From: an uncultured Erythrobacter sp.
GTDB lineage: Bacteria; Pseudomonadota; Alphaproteobacteria; Sphingomonadales; Sphingomonadaceae
Direction: 5' to 3'
NCBI GenBank assembly: GCA_947503275.1
Contig: CANNCZ010000001.1
Location: 1,116,001-1,180,000, forward strand
DNA: 64,000 bases
The notes under the pieces: generated by a model
The model's database searches: none
The model's input: the letters and a program-made list of their open reading frames with translations, nothing else
What the model was told of the DNA's origin: nothing
Position numbers and translations under genes: made by a program
In this document: piece after piece, positions 54,908 through 64,000 of the stretch
How the letters are laid out: each line of letters opens with the position of its first letter
How positions within the stretch are numbered: position 1 is the stretch's first letter

Positions 54908-55698
54908 GTCCGCTGGACGAGGAAATCCGCGACTTGATGCGCTTTGCGGCGGAGCGTTCGATCCTGCCGCGCTTTCGCGCGCTTGCCGACAATGAGATTG
55001 AGATGAAGGGTGAGGATGATCCCGTCACCATAGTCGACCGCGAAGTGGAAACGTTCCTAACGGAAGCTCTCACCAAGCTGGCGCCCGGCGTCGCGGTCGT
55101 GGGTGAGGAAGCGGTTGCCGAAGATGAAAGCGTGCTCGAACATCTTTCTGGGCAATGCTGGATCATCGACCCGCTAGACGGCACCGCAAACTTCACCGAA
55201 GGCAAGGAGCCATTTGGCATCATCGTCGCGTTGGCCGATGCAGGAAAGGCGGTTGCAGGCTGGATCTATGACCCAAACAGCGACCGGTTCTGCCATGCGA
55301 AGGTGGGCGAAGGCGCGTTTGTGAATGGCGAGAAGATCACTGCGCGTACCACGGACCAAGAACATCCCGTGGCCGCAATCAGCCGAATTTTCCTAACCGA
55401 AGAGCAAGCCGCAATGGTCGATGAAAAGCTCGCTCCGCACTATACTCTGGTCGACATTCCACGCTGCGCTGCCGAACAATATCCGCGGCTCGCCTTGGGT
55501 CAGAACGATGTGTCGAGCTTCAAACGCACACTCGCATGGGATCACGCAGCGGGAATATTGTGGTTGAACGAGACAGGCGGGAAAGCTGCACGGCTCGATG
55601 GTAGCGACTATCGCGTGGACGAACACGGCAAGCCGGGACTAGTGGGCGCATCCAGTCCCGCAATATGGGATGAATTTGTGGCGCGGGTTCTGGCTTAG
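54904..55698 (+). CDS. IMPase-family phosphatase, possibly histidinol-phosphatase (HisN-like)
   Basis: A 264-residue Mg2+-dependent phosphatase. Metal ligands E68-E69 (in GEEAV) and D89-D92 (DPLDGT), with the third site in WDHAAG (about 221), are intact. Divergence from the copy at 7034 suggests different substrates. Coupling to argJ by ATGA overlap and the known use of this subfamily as the missing histidinol-phosphatase in alphaproteobacteria favour HisN, but inositol- or PAP-phosphatase roles remain open. Confidence 0.85.
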   Translation: MSPLDEEIRDLMRFAAERSILPRFRALADNEIEMKGEDDPVTIVDREVETFLTEALTKLAPGVAVVGEEAVAEDESVLEHLSGQCWIIDPLDGTANFTEGKEPFGIIVALADAGKAVAGWIYDPNSDRFCHAKVGEGAFVNGEKITARTTDQEHPVAAISRIFLTEEQAAMVDEKLAPHYTLVDIPRCAAEQYPRLALGQNDVSSFKRTLAWDHAAGILWLNETGGKAARLDGSDYRVDEHGKPGLVGASSPAIWDEFVARVLA

Positions 55699-55719
55699 GC
55701 CCAACCCGCGCTACAAAAT

Positions 55720-56040
55720 TCAAATTTCGCCTTCGAGCCACTCTTTAAGTTGGCCTTTGGGAGCAGCGCCCACTTTACGCGCAACCGGTTCGCCGTTCTT
55801 GAACAGAACCATTAGCGGGATCGACTGAACGCCCATATCGGCAGGTACGCCGGTGTTTTCCATGATGTCCATCTTAGCAATAGTGACGCTCTCGCCCAGC
55901 TCTTCGCTGATTTCTTCAAGCGCCGGTGCAATCATCTTGCATGGCCCGCACCAATCCGCCCAAAAGTCGACCAATACAGGCTTGTCGCTTTCGAGAACGT
56001 CGGTTTTAAAGCTGTCATCGGTTACATTGACGGTGGCCAT
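55720..56040 (-). CDS. trxA: Thioredoxin
   Basis: A 106-residue disulfide reductase with the active site W30-C31-G-P-C34 and the cis-Pro region SIPLMVLF. ATG 56040 starts MATVNVTDDSF with AGGAG upstream; 18 in-frame residues further up overlap addA and are not conserved. It is the last gene of the minus-strand group amgK-murU-addB-addA-trxA. Confidence 0.96.
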   Translation of the reverse strand: MATVNVTDDSFKTDVLESDKPVLVDFWADWCGPCKMIAPALEEISEELGESVTIAKMDIMENTGVPADMGVQSIPLMVLFKNGEPVARKVGAAPKGQLKEWLEGEI

Positions 56041-56090
56041 ATCGGCTTCTCCTAATTTGTGTTGGGTTTGATCTAGGGGGGCAACACGCT

Positions 56091-59000
56091 TCACTCAAGT
56101 GGCAGCGGGGCATAGCTTTCCTGCGTCTCCCCCAAACGATCCTTGTGCGGGGCGAGTAGAGTCGCGGGAATTTCGAAGAGTTGCGGGGCGTGAGTGTAGA
56201 GCACGGCAGCGCGAACAGAGCGTCCGGGGTAGATTGCTTCGAGTGCAGCCGAGTAAGCTGCCATCTGGCGCAAAGTCGCGCGCGGCACCGCTTCTGCCGA
56301 TGTGGGCGGGCGACGCGTGGTCTTGAAGTCCACCACGGTTACAGCCTCATCCGTCACCAGCAACCGGTCAGCGGTTCCTGCGACGACCACTCCACCAATG
56401 GTGGCGGCCAATGGTACTTCAGCGAGCGCGCGATCAGAGAATAGGTCCGCAAACTCAGGTGTATCGAGTACGTTCAGCGCGCTTTCCAGAATCTGCGCGC
56501 GGGCATCTGCATCGAAATCACTCGCCTGCCGTTCTAGCCAAGCACTCGCTGTCCCCCTGCGTTCATCGCGCGGCAGGTCCGGCAGCCGTTCGAGCAGTCG
56601 GTGGATCACGATCCCACGCCGCGCTGCATTGTCAATCGACTCGCTCGCATCTGCCGCGTTCTCCATGGGCGGAGCTGCTCCTTGCTCTTCACCGGCACTA
56701 CTCGGGGCGAGCGGTTTGGGTGGACGCGGCTCTGCCCCGACCGGCGTGGTCAGCCATGCGGGAATATCTGTGGCGATGTTCGCATCCGCCTCGTGCGCAG
56801 CGTCACCCGGCACCATTGGATCGGCGCGCAAACCCCATTCGCGCCGCGCTCCCCAGATCGGGTCTTCGAGCAGCGGGCTGTCAAAAATTGGCTCCAAATG
56901 TGCGTACCAACTGTCCTCAGGCACACCCTTCTTGGCAAATCTTGGCCCCAGCGAACCGCCTATAAACAGCGCCTCCTCCGCCCGTGTCATTGCGACGTAA
57001 AGCAATCGCCAGTGTTCCTGCATCGCAGCGACGCTCGCAATTTCTTCGGCAGCACCAACCGGTCCAACCCTCTCCTCCTTCGAAAGCGAAGGCAGCGGGA
57101 CTTGGCGGGCATTGCCTCCTTCTGCCGCCGCCGGATCATCGGCCAGCGTCAGCGCACCACCTGCTCCCGCGTCACCAGTCGCATCAGCAAGGATCACGAT
57201 AGGTGCCTGCAACCCTTTTGAACCATGCACCGTCATCACCCGCACCTGACCCGTCGCCTCATCCGCGTCGCGTTTCAGCTCACCCTGTCCGGCATCAAAC
57301 CACTCGATAAAACCTGCAAGGCTGGGCGTATGCGCGCTTTGATAAGCAAAAGCGGCGTTCACCAACTCATCAATCGGATCGTTCGACTCGCGCCCCAATC
57401 GCGCAACCAGAGCACCACGCGCCTGCCATGGACCGTTGAGCAACCAGGCGAGCAAAGCTTGCGGTGTCTCAAAATCAGCCCGCGCCAACAGGTCGCGCAA
57501 TTTCGCGATGGTCTCAGTAACAAGAGGCGCATCGGAGCCGCGCAAATGCTGCCAAAGACGCAGTTTCGGCGGGCGTGGGACGTGCTCCTGCAGGTCATCT
57601 TGGCTCCACCCGATCAAAGGGGAGACAAGCAAGTTAGCCAGACTGAGATCATCAAGCGGCTGCGCAGCAAAACGCAAAGCCGCCACCAAATCCTTTACCG
57701 CCAATGGCGCGCCCAAACGCAATCGGTCGACACCGGCAACCGCAACACCCTTGGCATGCAATTTCGCAACTATCTGCGCCGCGAGGTCCTTACGCTTTCG
57801 CACCAACACCATGATGTCGCCTGGCCCTGCATGACGCCGCTCACCCTTCTCAAGGACATATGGCTCATCACCTGACACCCAACGCCGCACTTGCTCTGCG
57901 ATCTTGTCCGCCAGCAACGTGTCATGCGCAGGCAGCCAATCGCGCTCATCGTCGTCATCATCCAGATCAGAGGAGCTAGTGACCGGGTTCCACATCGCGA
58001 CCAGCCCTGCCCGATCATCGCCCTCATGCGGCGCCGGTGCCTTGGCGAGGCCAAATGCATCATGCCCAATCCCCTCAATCGCATGATTGACGAAATCGAG
58101 CACAGGCAGAGCGGTGCGGTAAGAGCGCCCCAGATCCAGGTCATTCCAAGTCGGCAAACGGCGACTATCGCGCAGCTCATGGGCATGGGCGCGTGCATCG
58201 TTGATGCGCGCCTCTACCTTGCGCTTGGCGCGCTCAAAGTTCTCCGGACTGGTCCCCTGAAACCCGAAGATCGCCTGTTTGTAATCGCCCACTGTGAAGA
58301 TGGTGCGGATCACATCCCCGCGCGCGCCCTCCCCGCTAAAAAAGTCATCGATTAGCGCAAACACGATGTCCCATTGCGCTTCGTTCGTATCCTGTGCTTC
58401 ATCAATCAGAATGTGGTCAAAGTTGCGATCAAGTTTATATCGAATCCACGATGCGGCATCACTTTTGCCCAAAAGGCGCGCAGCTTTGCGGATGAGGTCA
58501 TCAAAATCGAGCAACCCTTCGCGCGCTTTCACTTGCTCCCAACGCAGCGCAAATTCGCGGCCCATTTCGAGGGCTGAGGAGAGGAAATCTGCGAGGCGCA
58601 ACAGCGCTTCTCGCTCAGCGACCATTGCAACCGCTTTCGCCACCAGTTCCTGACTCTCGACAAAGGACGGATAGGTTTCTCGCGGTTTTTTGAGGTTTAA
58701 TGCAGGATTACCATCCGCTTTCAGCAAAGTGCCGTGAAACCCCGAAACTGCCTCAATCCGCGCCTCATGTTCCAGCCCCAACCATTCACCCAAGAACGCC
58801 GTGCATTTATCAGCGGTTTTCGTGCCCCATTCATTGAGCATCGGGACCATAGCGCGGAGGTGATCATCGGGGAAGAGATCGGGATGCAAGCCCTCAACTG
58901 GCCATGCTGCATCAGCATTGGCGGGCATATCGAGCAGTCGCATCACCCGATCACGCATGGGCGCTTTCCAAGCTGCCGGGCCTTCCCACAATTCCGCAGC

Positions 59001-59600
59001 CCCTGCACATCGCATCAACCAATGACGTAAGGCATCAGGGTCCTTGGTGCGGGAATAACTCGCGACCGCGCTGGCAAAATTCGATCCCTCACCCTCTTCT
59101 TGCAACAATTCAGTCAAAACATCGCGCGCTAGCAATTCACGCTCACGATCCTCCATCGGGCGAGCGCCGGGGGCTAGGTCAGCTTCCTCAGGGAAATTGG
59201 CGAGCAGCCATTGCGAGAAGGCATGGATCGTGTCGATCCTGAGTCCGCCACCTGGGCAATCAATAACGCTCGCAAACAGAGTGCGCGCGCGGTCTTGTAT
59301 CTCGGGGCCGAAATCGGCTCCAAGATGCGATAACTCCCGCGCCAACTTGCCCGGCTCCAACCGCACCCACCGCGCCAGCACGGCGTTGATGCGGTTCGCC
59401 ATTTCGGCCGCGCCCGCTTTCGTGAATGTCAGACACAATATCTGTGCCGGGTCCACGCCGGGGGTCAGCAGCAGGCGCAGAACTCGTGCGGATAGAACCT
59501 GTGTCTTACCCGTACCGGCAGACGCTGACAGCCACACATTGTCGCGCGGATTGGCGGCGTCCAACTGATTGTCCTGAAGGGGAAATACGGAGCCGCTCAT
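56091..59600 (-). CDS. addA: Double-strand-break repair helicase-nuclease AddA
   Basis: A 1169-residue UvrD-like helicase with a C-terminal RecB-type nuclease, the alphaproteobacterial counterpart of RecBCD's RecB. Walker A SASAGTGKTQ has K32. The DEAQD box (LIDEAQDTNEAQ), QAIFGFQGTSPE, and VMTVHGSKGLQAPIV (motif V) follow. The nuclease site is VVDFKTTRRPP near the end. The ATG overlaps the addB stop by four bases, indicating coupling so that both subunits are made together. Confidence 0.95.
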   Translation of the reverse strand: MSGSVFPLQDNQLDAANPRDNVWLSASAGTGKTQVLSARVLRLLLTPGVDPAQILCLTFTKAGAAEMANRINAVLARWVRLEPGKLARELSHLGADFGPEIQDRARTLFASVIDCPGGGLRIDTIHAFSQWLLANFPEEADLAPGARPMEDRERELLARDVLTELLQEEGEGSNFASAVASYSRTKDPDALRHWLMRCAGAAELWEGPAAWKAPMRDRVMRLLDMPANADAAWPVEGLHPDLFPDDHLRAMVPMLNEWGTKTADKCTAFLGEWLGLEHEARIEAVSGFHGTLLKADGNPALNLKKPRETYPSFVESQELVAKAVAMVAEREALLRLADFLSSALEMGREFALRWEQVKAREGLLDFDDLIRKAARLLGKSDAASWIRYKLDRNFDHILIDEAQDTNEAQWDIVFALIDDFFSGEGARGDVIRTIFTVGDYKQAIFGFQGTSPENFERAKRKVEARINDARAHAHELRDSRRLPTWNDLDLGRSYRTALPVLDFVNHAIEGIGHDAFGLAKAPAPHEGDDRAGLVAMWNPVTSSSDLDDDDDERDWLPAHDTLLADKIAEQVRRWVSGDEPYVLEKGERRHAGPGDIMVLVRKRKDLAAQIVAKLHAKGVAVAGVDRLRLGAPLAVKDLVAALRFAAQPLDDLSLANLLVSPLIGWSQDDLQEHVPRPPKLRLWQHLRGSDAPLVTETIAKLRDLLARADFETPQALLAWLLNGPWQARGALVARLGRESNDPIDELVNAAFAYQSAHTPSLAGFIEWFDAGQGELKRDADEATGQVRVMTVHGSKGLQAPIVILADATGDAGAGGALTLADDPAAAEGGNARQVPLPSLSKEERVGPVGAAEEIASVAAMQEHWRLLYVAMTRAEEALFIGGSLGPRFAKKGVPEDSWYAHLEPIFDSPLLEDPIWGARREWGLRADPMVPGDAAHEADANIATDIPAWLTTPVGAEPRPPKPLAPSSAGEEQGAAPPMENAADASESIDNAARRGIVIHRLLERLPDLPRDERRGTASAWLERQASDFDADARAQILESALNVLDTPEFADLFSDRALAEVPLAATIGGVVVAGTADRLLVTDEAVTVVDFKTTRRPPTSAEAVPRATLRQMAAYSAALEAIYPGRSVRAAVLYTHAPQLFEIPATLLAPHKDRLGETQESYAPLPLE

Positions 59601-62600
59601 TCGCTCCTATCCTCGTCAAGTGCGCTCAGATTGATCACCCATTCCTCAAGCCGCATCAGCTGATCATAGTCTGAATAACTGGGGTAATCCGGATTTTCCT
59701 TGGCCGTGAATGGCGCATCACCCAACAGATATTTGCCAATCGCCATGGCGAGATATCTTTCATGCGCGGGCAGAAACTCCTCAGGTGTCAGTCCCTTGGT
59801 TTTCCTGCCGGTTTTCAAGGGTTCATCGACGTAACCAAACTCGCCCTTCTTCTTGGCAAGCGACCAATATTCGTAGCCGCTTGTGTCGCCCGTGATGACC
59901 TGCTCGTCGGCATCGAATCCGCCATCGCGTGCGATCAGGCCAAGTAGGCCCATCTGAAGAGCGTATCCCGCTTCGACTTGTGCGGCACTGGGCGGGCCTC
60001 CTGTTTTGTAGTCAACAATAGCAAGGTCGCCGTCGGGCATCCGGTCGATCCGGTCCGCGCGGCCTCTGACTTTTACGCCATCAACCACCATCGAACCTTT
60101 GGCTTCCGTCGCGATGACTGCGCGGCCCTCTTGAGCGGCGGTGTTCACCCACTCCTCAAACCGTTCCAACGCCGCCAAAATGCGAGGCTGCCACAAGCCC
60201 TTGAACAGCGGGTGTACCTGTGCCTCTGCAAACTTTTCCCGCGCGAACGGGACTATCGCGAGTGCGGGATCGACCACACGCGCTTTGTGCCACGCGTCCA
60301 GAATATCGTGCACCAATGTCCCGCGCAAAGCCGGATCGCTGAACGGGTCAGCCGCAAGCGGATCGAGCGAGCGTAGGTGCAAAATTTCGCCAGCATAAAA
60401 TTGGTACGGATCGCCCAGTAGCCGGTCCAGCGCGGTGACTTTGATATCAACTCGGCGTTGATCCGCAGTGGGTCGGGGTATAGGGCGCGGATATTCGGGA
60501 GCAGGCTGGGGCGCGCGACCCAATTTGGGGAGCAGTTGTCCAATGCGTTGCTCGCGATGTTCGTCTACCAGGTCGCCTAGCAAAGCCTCTACCCTTAGTA
60601 GGAAACGCGAGGGTAAAGTAGGGCCATCCGCATCCCTTTGCGCGCGGCTCAACACCACTTCAGGCGCACCCATCGCTCCGGCCATATCATGCGCGGCAAG
60701 GCCAATACGGAACTCCGCCCCCGGCACACCCAGAGCGCGCAGCACGCCGGGTGCGAGCAGCGCGTCGGCACCCGGCGCTTGCGGCCATGTGCCCTCATTT
60801 AAGCCGCCGCAAATCACCAGATCAGCTCGGCTTCCACGCGACTCAAGCAGGCCGTAGATCGCAATCCGAGGGTGCCCACCATAGGGAGGACGAACCGCAA
60901 TCTCATCCATCGCATCGCGCAAGGTCGGTGCAAGATCGGGTGGGTCGATACGGGTATCCAAAGCACGCGCATGCAGACGCAAATCCTCAACCATCCCCGC
61001 CAAAGCGCGGCCATCCTCGCGCGACCAAACAGCCTCACCAGCCAGTGCCTCAGCCGCGCGCGCCAGTGTATCTAGCGCATCGGCAAAAGGCGTGGTCTCC
61101 GCAAGATCAAGCAGCGGCGCGATGATGGCCTCTGCCTCATCCCACCATTCGCTAACGCCTGCTTTGGCCGCAATTGCACGCAGCGGGGCAAGACCCGGCG
61201 CAGGACTTGGTCCGCGCAATTCGCGGTCAAATGCGCGCAGGGCTTGGAGCCATTTGCGACGCGCCTCCCCATCCTCAGAGCGCACCAAGGGGTGTGCTAA
61301 CATTCCGATCAATTCTGCCGGAGCAGCACCATGCGACGCAAGCTCAGCCAGCAAGCCTAGCAACCGGCCCGCTGGCGTCAGCGACAGAGCACGTCCTGCG
61401 GTGTCGTCGGCCTCGATGTTCCAACGCGCCAGATGCTGCGCCACGCGGCGCGCTAAGCTGCGGTCGGCGGTGATCACAGCAACGCGCTTGCCCGGCTCCT
61501 CCAACGCCTCTCGCGCGAGCATAGCGATAGCCTGTGCCTCTTCCTCAGAAGTCGCATTGGTCATCAATCGCACACCGGACAGACGACGCTTATCCTGACC
61601 CAATGTGATCCATGAACGGCTCGCATTGGGTGGTAGGAACAGCGAACTGATCGCGTGGCTGCGAGCAGGGTCAGATGCAGTCGCGCCCTTACGATGCCAG
61701 CCGCGCACCTCGGCGCGCGCAATACCCATGCGTTCGAGCAGCAATTTGAGGTGATACTGCGGATGGGTCAGCGCATCCTTGGCCCCAAATATTTCCCCAT
61801 CTGGCTCAGGCGTAGCCCCCGCTTGGCCCAGCTCATCCCACGCCTCGTCTGACAGCGTCAGGTCGAGATCGGGTAGCACCACGGCCCCTTGAGGCAATCC
61901 AGCAATCACCCGCAGCATCCGCGCCAATGCGGGCGAGGCACTAGTCACACCAGCAGCGACAATCGGAGTGGGTGGCGCGTCATCACGCCATTTCAACGCG
62001 GCGCGAGCGAACAACAGATTGCGCCGGGTCGCGGCATCGACTTCGCCGCGCTCACCCAACCGTGCCCGCCAACGCTCCTGAACACGCGCAAACAGGCGCA
62101 AAGACCGCTTCCAATGCTCCGACAAATCCCCCAACATATCGAGCACGGGCTCGCTCAACAGGTCCTCTGGCGATTTCTCCTCGACCAGCATCCGATCCAT
62201 AGTCCGCGCTGTCTCGCGCGCCAGCCGAAGCAACGCGGCTCCCGGCAGAACCGGATCGCCCTGTTCAGCGCGTTCAAGCGCGATCAGCTGCGCCAATTCC
62301 AGCCAACGCCGGGTCGGCTCGACCGCAGGCGGAACATCGCTCGCGCCGAGGGGATCGAGCAGCGCGCCCAGTGCTTCATCCAGATTAATGTCACCCACGG
62401 TGACCATGCGCGGCATCAGCATACCCGCCGCGCCAGCCTCGCCGGTATGGCGCACAAATGCCTCAGAGATAGTGCGCGCCGCGCGGCTACTGGGCACCAG
62501 CAATGTCAGGCGGGCTAATCCTAGATCTTCTTGCGAATAGCGCGGCACCAACCCGGCCACCAGCGCATCAGCAAAGCCGCGATGGGCGGCGATGGAATAG

Positions 62601-62626
62601 ACCTGCGGAGCGCCCTTCTCACCCAC
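59597..62626 (-). CDS. addB: Double-strand-break repair protein AddB
   Basis: A 1009-residue partner of AddA with an inactive helicase-like N-terminal half and a C-terminal PD-(D/E)XK nuclease (AIVDYKTGGPPSAAQVEAG, about 905-923). No Walker A of the AddA type is visible. This is expected for the alphaproteobacterial class. The start is set at GTG 62626, just inside the end of murU (8-base overlap); a longer frame exists but has no conserved residues. The N-terminal VYSIAAHRGFADALVAGLV is typical of the family. Confidence 0.88.
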   Translation of the reverse strand: MGEKGAPQVYSIAAHRGFADALVAGLVPRYSQEDLGLARLTLLVPSSRAARTISEAFVRHTGEAGAAGMLMPRMVTVGDINLDEALGALLDPLGASDVPPAVEPTRRWLELAQLIALERAEQGDPVLPGAALLRLARETARTMDRMLVEEKSPEDLLSEPVLDMLGDLSEHWKRSLRLFARVQERWRARLGERGEVDAATRRNLLFARAALKWRDDAPPTPIVAAGVTSASPALARMLRVIAGLPQGAVVLPDLDLTLSDEAWDELGQAGATPEPDGEIFGAKDALTHPQYHLKLLLERMGIARAEVRGWHRKGATASDPARSHAISSLFLPPNASRSWITLGQDKRRLSGVRLMTNATSEEEAQAIAMLAREALEEPGKRVAVITADRSLARRVAQHLARWNIEADDTAGRALSLTPAGRLLGLLAELASHGAAPAELIGMLAHPLVRSEDGEARRKWLQALRAFDRELRGPSPAPGLAPLRAIAAKAGVSEWWDEAEAIIAPLLDLAETTPFADALDTLARAAEALAGEAVWSREDGRALAGMVEDLRLHARALDTRIDPPDLAPTLRDAMDEIAVRPPYGGHPRIAIYGLLESRGSRADLVICGGLNEGTWPQAPGADALLAPGVLRALGVPGAEFRIGLAAHDMAGAMGAPEVVLSRAQRDADGPTLPSRFLLRVEALLGDLVDEHREQRIGQLLPKLGRAPQPAPEYPRPIPRPTADQRRVDIKVTALDRLLGDPYQFYAGEILHLRSLDPLAADPFSDPALRGTLVHDILDAWHKARVVDPALAIVPFAREKFAEAQVHPLFKGLWQPRILAALERFEEWVNTAAQEGRAVIATEAKGSMVVDGVKVRGRADRIDRMPDGDLAIVDYKTGGPPSAAQVEAGYALQMGLLGLIARDGGFDADEQVITGDTSGYEYWSLAKKKGEFGYVDEPLKTGRKTKGLTPEEFLPAHERYLAMAIGKYLLGDAPFTAKENPDYPSYSDYDQLMRLEEWVINLSALDEDRSE

Positions 62627-63344
62627 GCCGGAGCGCGTCTTCGGTAGGAGCAATCGCCTGCGGGGTCCCAACTTCGAACCATTGGCCGGTGAAGGAAACG
62701 CCGAAAAGTCGTCCCTCCTCTATCGCGCGGTTCCATAGGATGTTGGTCGAGAATTTGCCCTCCGGCGCATCGCGCAACAGGCGCTGTGACACCAACTGGA
62801 TGCCGGTATAAATAAACGGTGCAATCCGACCGGGTAGGCGGCGCGATAGCTTCCCATGCGCATCCATGTGAAAGTCACCTTGCCCCGAAAAATTGACTGC
62901 GCGCGCATGGCCGACCACCAGCAAGAGCGCATCCATCTCATCCGGGTCCCACCGCGCAGAAAGGTCGCTGAAGGCGTTGCGCGGACCGTCGAGCCAGATA
63001 TTGTCCGCGTTAAGGCAAAAGAACGGATCTGGCAGATGTTCCTGCGCTTTGATCATGCCACCGCCTGTTTCGAGCAGCGCGTCGCGCTCATCTGAGACGA
63101 TGACACGTGGCGCTTCGCGATTGCCGACATGCGCCTCAAGCGCGTCAGCAAGGTAGTGAACATTAACGACCGCACGCGCGACGCCCGCTTCGCCCAAGCG
63201 ATCCAATGCGTGGTCGATCAGTGGTTTGCCTGCGACCCTAACCATCGGCTTGGGCATGGTCGCGGTCAGCGGGCGCATGCGTTTGCCAAGGCCCGCGGCC
63301 ATGACCATCGCGGTGTCGCTGACCAAGTCCGCAGCATCGCTCAT
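62619..63344 (-). CDS. murU: N-acetylmuramate-1-phosphate uridylyltransferase
   Basis: A 241-residue nucleotidyltransferase of the cell-wall recycling bypass, making UDP-MurNAc from MurNAc-1-P. The motif MVMAAGLGKRMRPLT (about 13-27), KPMVRVAGKPLIDHALD, the metal-site Asp in NADNIW, and the end GTPQAIAPTEDAL match MurU. Its ATG overlaps the upstream amgK stop by four bases (63341-63344), so the kinase and transferase are coupled. Confidence 0.88.
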   Translation of the reverse strand: MSDAADLVSDTAMVMAAGLGKRMRPLTATMPKPMVRVAGKPLIDHALDRLGEAGVARAVVNVHYLADALEAHVGNREAPRVIVSDERDALLETGGGMIKAQEHLPDPFFCLNADNIWLDGPRNAFSDLSARWDPDEMDALLLVVGHARAVNFSGQGDFHMDAHGKLSRRLPGRIAPFIYTGIQLVSQRLLRDAPEGKFSTNILWNRAIEEGRLFGVSFTGQWFEVGTPQAIAPTEDALRRG

Positions 63345-64000
63345 GCGATGGTCCCCCCGCCTGATTGGCGCAGCTCAGCGGGAATATTGGCCGCGAACCA
63401 CTTTGCCACAGGGGCTAGCGCCGGATGCTCTAAATCACGCTCCATCGCGGACCAAACGCGCGGGATCATATCAAGATAACGTGGCTTGCCATCGCGTTTG
63501 TACAGGCGGGTGAAAATGCCGACGATCTTGGCATTACGCTGAGCGCCTAGAAGCGCATAATCCGCGAGAAAATCGCCGTCCGCCCGCGCGCGCTCCATAT
63601 AGCGCGCCAGCATTGTGGCCTCCAATTCGGGACCGACATCGCGCCGAGCATCTTGGAGTAGTGAAACGAGATCATAGGCCGGGTGCCCGACCAGAGCGTC
63701 CTGAAAATCGATCAGACCTTGTGGTGCACGCGTCGCCGGATCGCCCAGTAGCATGATGTTTTCCGCATGATAATCACGCAGAACCGTGACCGGGCGGGAT
63801 TGCCGCGCAATCAGCTTGCCTAGCGCTTCCTCCCACGCCGCTTCATAGCCAGACTCATCCACCTTCAACCCAAGCGCCGGGCAATACCACTCCGTCAACA
63901 GAGCAGTCTCGCGCAAGTAGGTTGGAATGTCATAGGGAGAGAACGGACCGGCAGGGCGTTGATGCAGCTCGACCAGCGCATCAATTGCGCCTTCGTAGGC
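63341..64000 (-). CDS. amgK: Anomeric MurNAc/GlcNAc kinase, 5' end cut by window
   Basis: The C-terminal 219 residues of an aminoglycoside-phosphotransferase-like kinase that phosphorylates MurNAc at C1. The catalytic-loop equivalent RDYHAENIML has Asp and Asn, and the metal motif is IDFQDALVGHPAYDL. The frame stays open to base 64000 (AYEGAIDALVELHQRPAG), so the protein starts outside. With MurU next to it, the pair forms the AmgK-MurU route that lets the cell skip MurA and tolerate fosfomycin. Confidence 0.88.
   Translation of the reverse strand, partial: AYEGAIDALVELHQRPAGPFSPYDIPTYLRETALLTEWYCPALGLKVDESGYEAAWEEALGKLIARQSRPVTVLRDYHAENIMLLGDPATRAPQGLIDFQDALVGHPAYDLVSLLQDARRDVGPELEATMLARYMERARADGDFLADYALLGAQRNAKIVGIFTRLYKRDGKPRYLDMIPRVWSAMERDLEHPALAPVAKWFAANIPAELRQSGGGTIA

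Noticed and set aside
62627..62671. Longer addB N-terminus within murU
   Set aside because: The residues are Arg-rich and not conserved; a GTG just inside the murU stop fits the compact coupling seen in this group.

Overview
The window looks like the chromosome of an alphaproteobacterium of the order Sphingomonadales, most likely an Erythrobacter or Altererythrobacter-like member of the Erythrobacteraceae. Supporting signs are the gene order tkt / small coiled-coil gene / zapA / 6S RNA / 5-formyl-THF cyclo-ligase / DUF2842, the recG-sdhE-mfd and amgK-murU-addB-addA-trxA neighbourhoods, DUF885 and S41 peptidases, and S8 proteases with a heptad repeat. Coding density is very high. I see no insertion sequence, prophage, rRNA operon or CRISPR array, so this is mostly core chromosome with a few accessory genes.

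Layout. 1-6.9 kb: 3' part of isocitrate lyase (glyoxylate shunt), a 61-residue hypothetical protein, a cluster of hairpins, a secreted M20 amidohydrolase, an SLC13 transporter with RCK_C domains, a zinc alcohol dehydrogenase and a membrane protein with a TTG start just behind tRNA-Leu(CAA). 7-8.4 kb: efp and an inositol-monophosphatase-like gene. 9-16.4 kb (minus strand): a central-carbon run transcribed tkt-gap-pgk, then a coupled hypothetical gene, a 2OG-Fe(II) oxygenase and a PaaI-type thioesterase, then class I fructose-bisphosphate aldolase and thiE. 16.7-18.6 kb: a coiled-coil protein, zapA, 6S RNA, the cyclo-ligase and DUF2842. 18.6-21.3 kb: an S41 lipoprotein peptidase behind a membrane-anchored AraC regulator. 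21.5-23.3 kb: an eight-TM protein with an unnamed cytosolic domain whose 3' end lies on the antisense strand of tRNA-Asp.

23.4-29.5 kb: a branched-chain 2-oxoacid dehydrogenase (E1 alpha, E1 beta, E2), thyA, DUF3429 and an SDR oxidoreductase. 29.6-33.6 kb: Pmp3-family peptide, ABC1/UbiB kinase, DUF885 peptidase and low-molecular-weight phosphatase. 33.7-40.3 kb: recG, sdhE, mfd and a CRP-type regulator with a perfect TGTGA-N6-TCACA site in its own upstream region. 40.6-48.8 kb: an EAL protein, NAD kinase, tRNA-Asn(GTT), an S8 protease that looks like an autotransporter and carries nine copies of a seven-residue repeat, and a TPR-GGDEF-EAL signalling protein. 48.8-55.7 kb: TauE/SafE permease, secA, a small secreted protein, a TonB_C-like periplasmic protein, argJ and a second IMPase-family phosphatase. 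55.7-64 kb: trxA, addA, addB, murU and amgK (cut by the window edge), linking double-strand-break repair with cell-wall sugar recycling.

The least explained parts are the membrane protein at 21.55-23.25 kb, the heptad-repeat surface protease with its c-di-GMP neighbour, the accessory genes coupled to pgk, and the structured region upstream of the CRP gene. Four convergent gene pairs abut or overlap at their stop codons, leaving no room for ordinary terminators.
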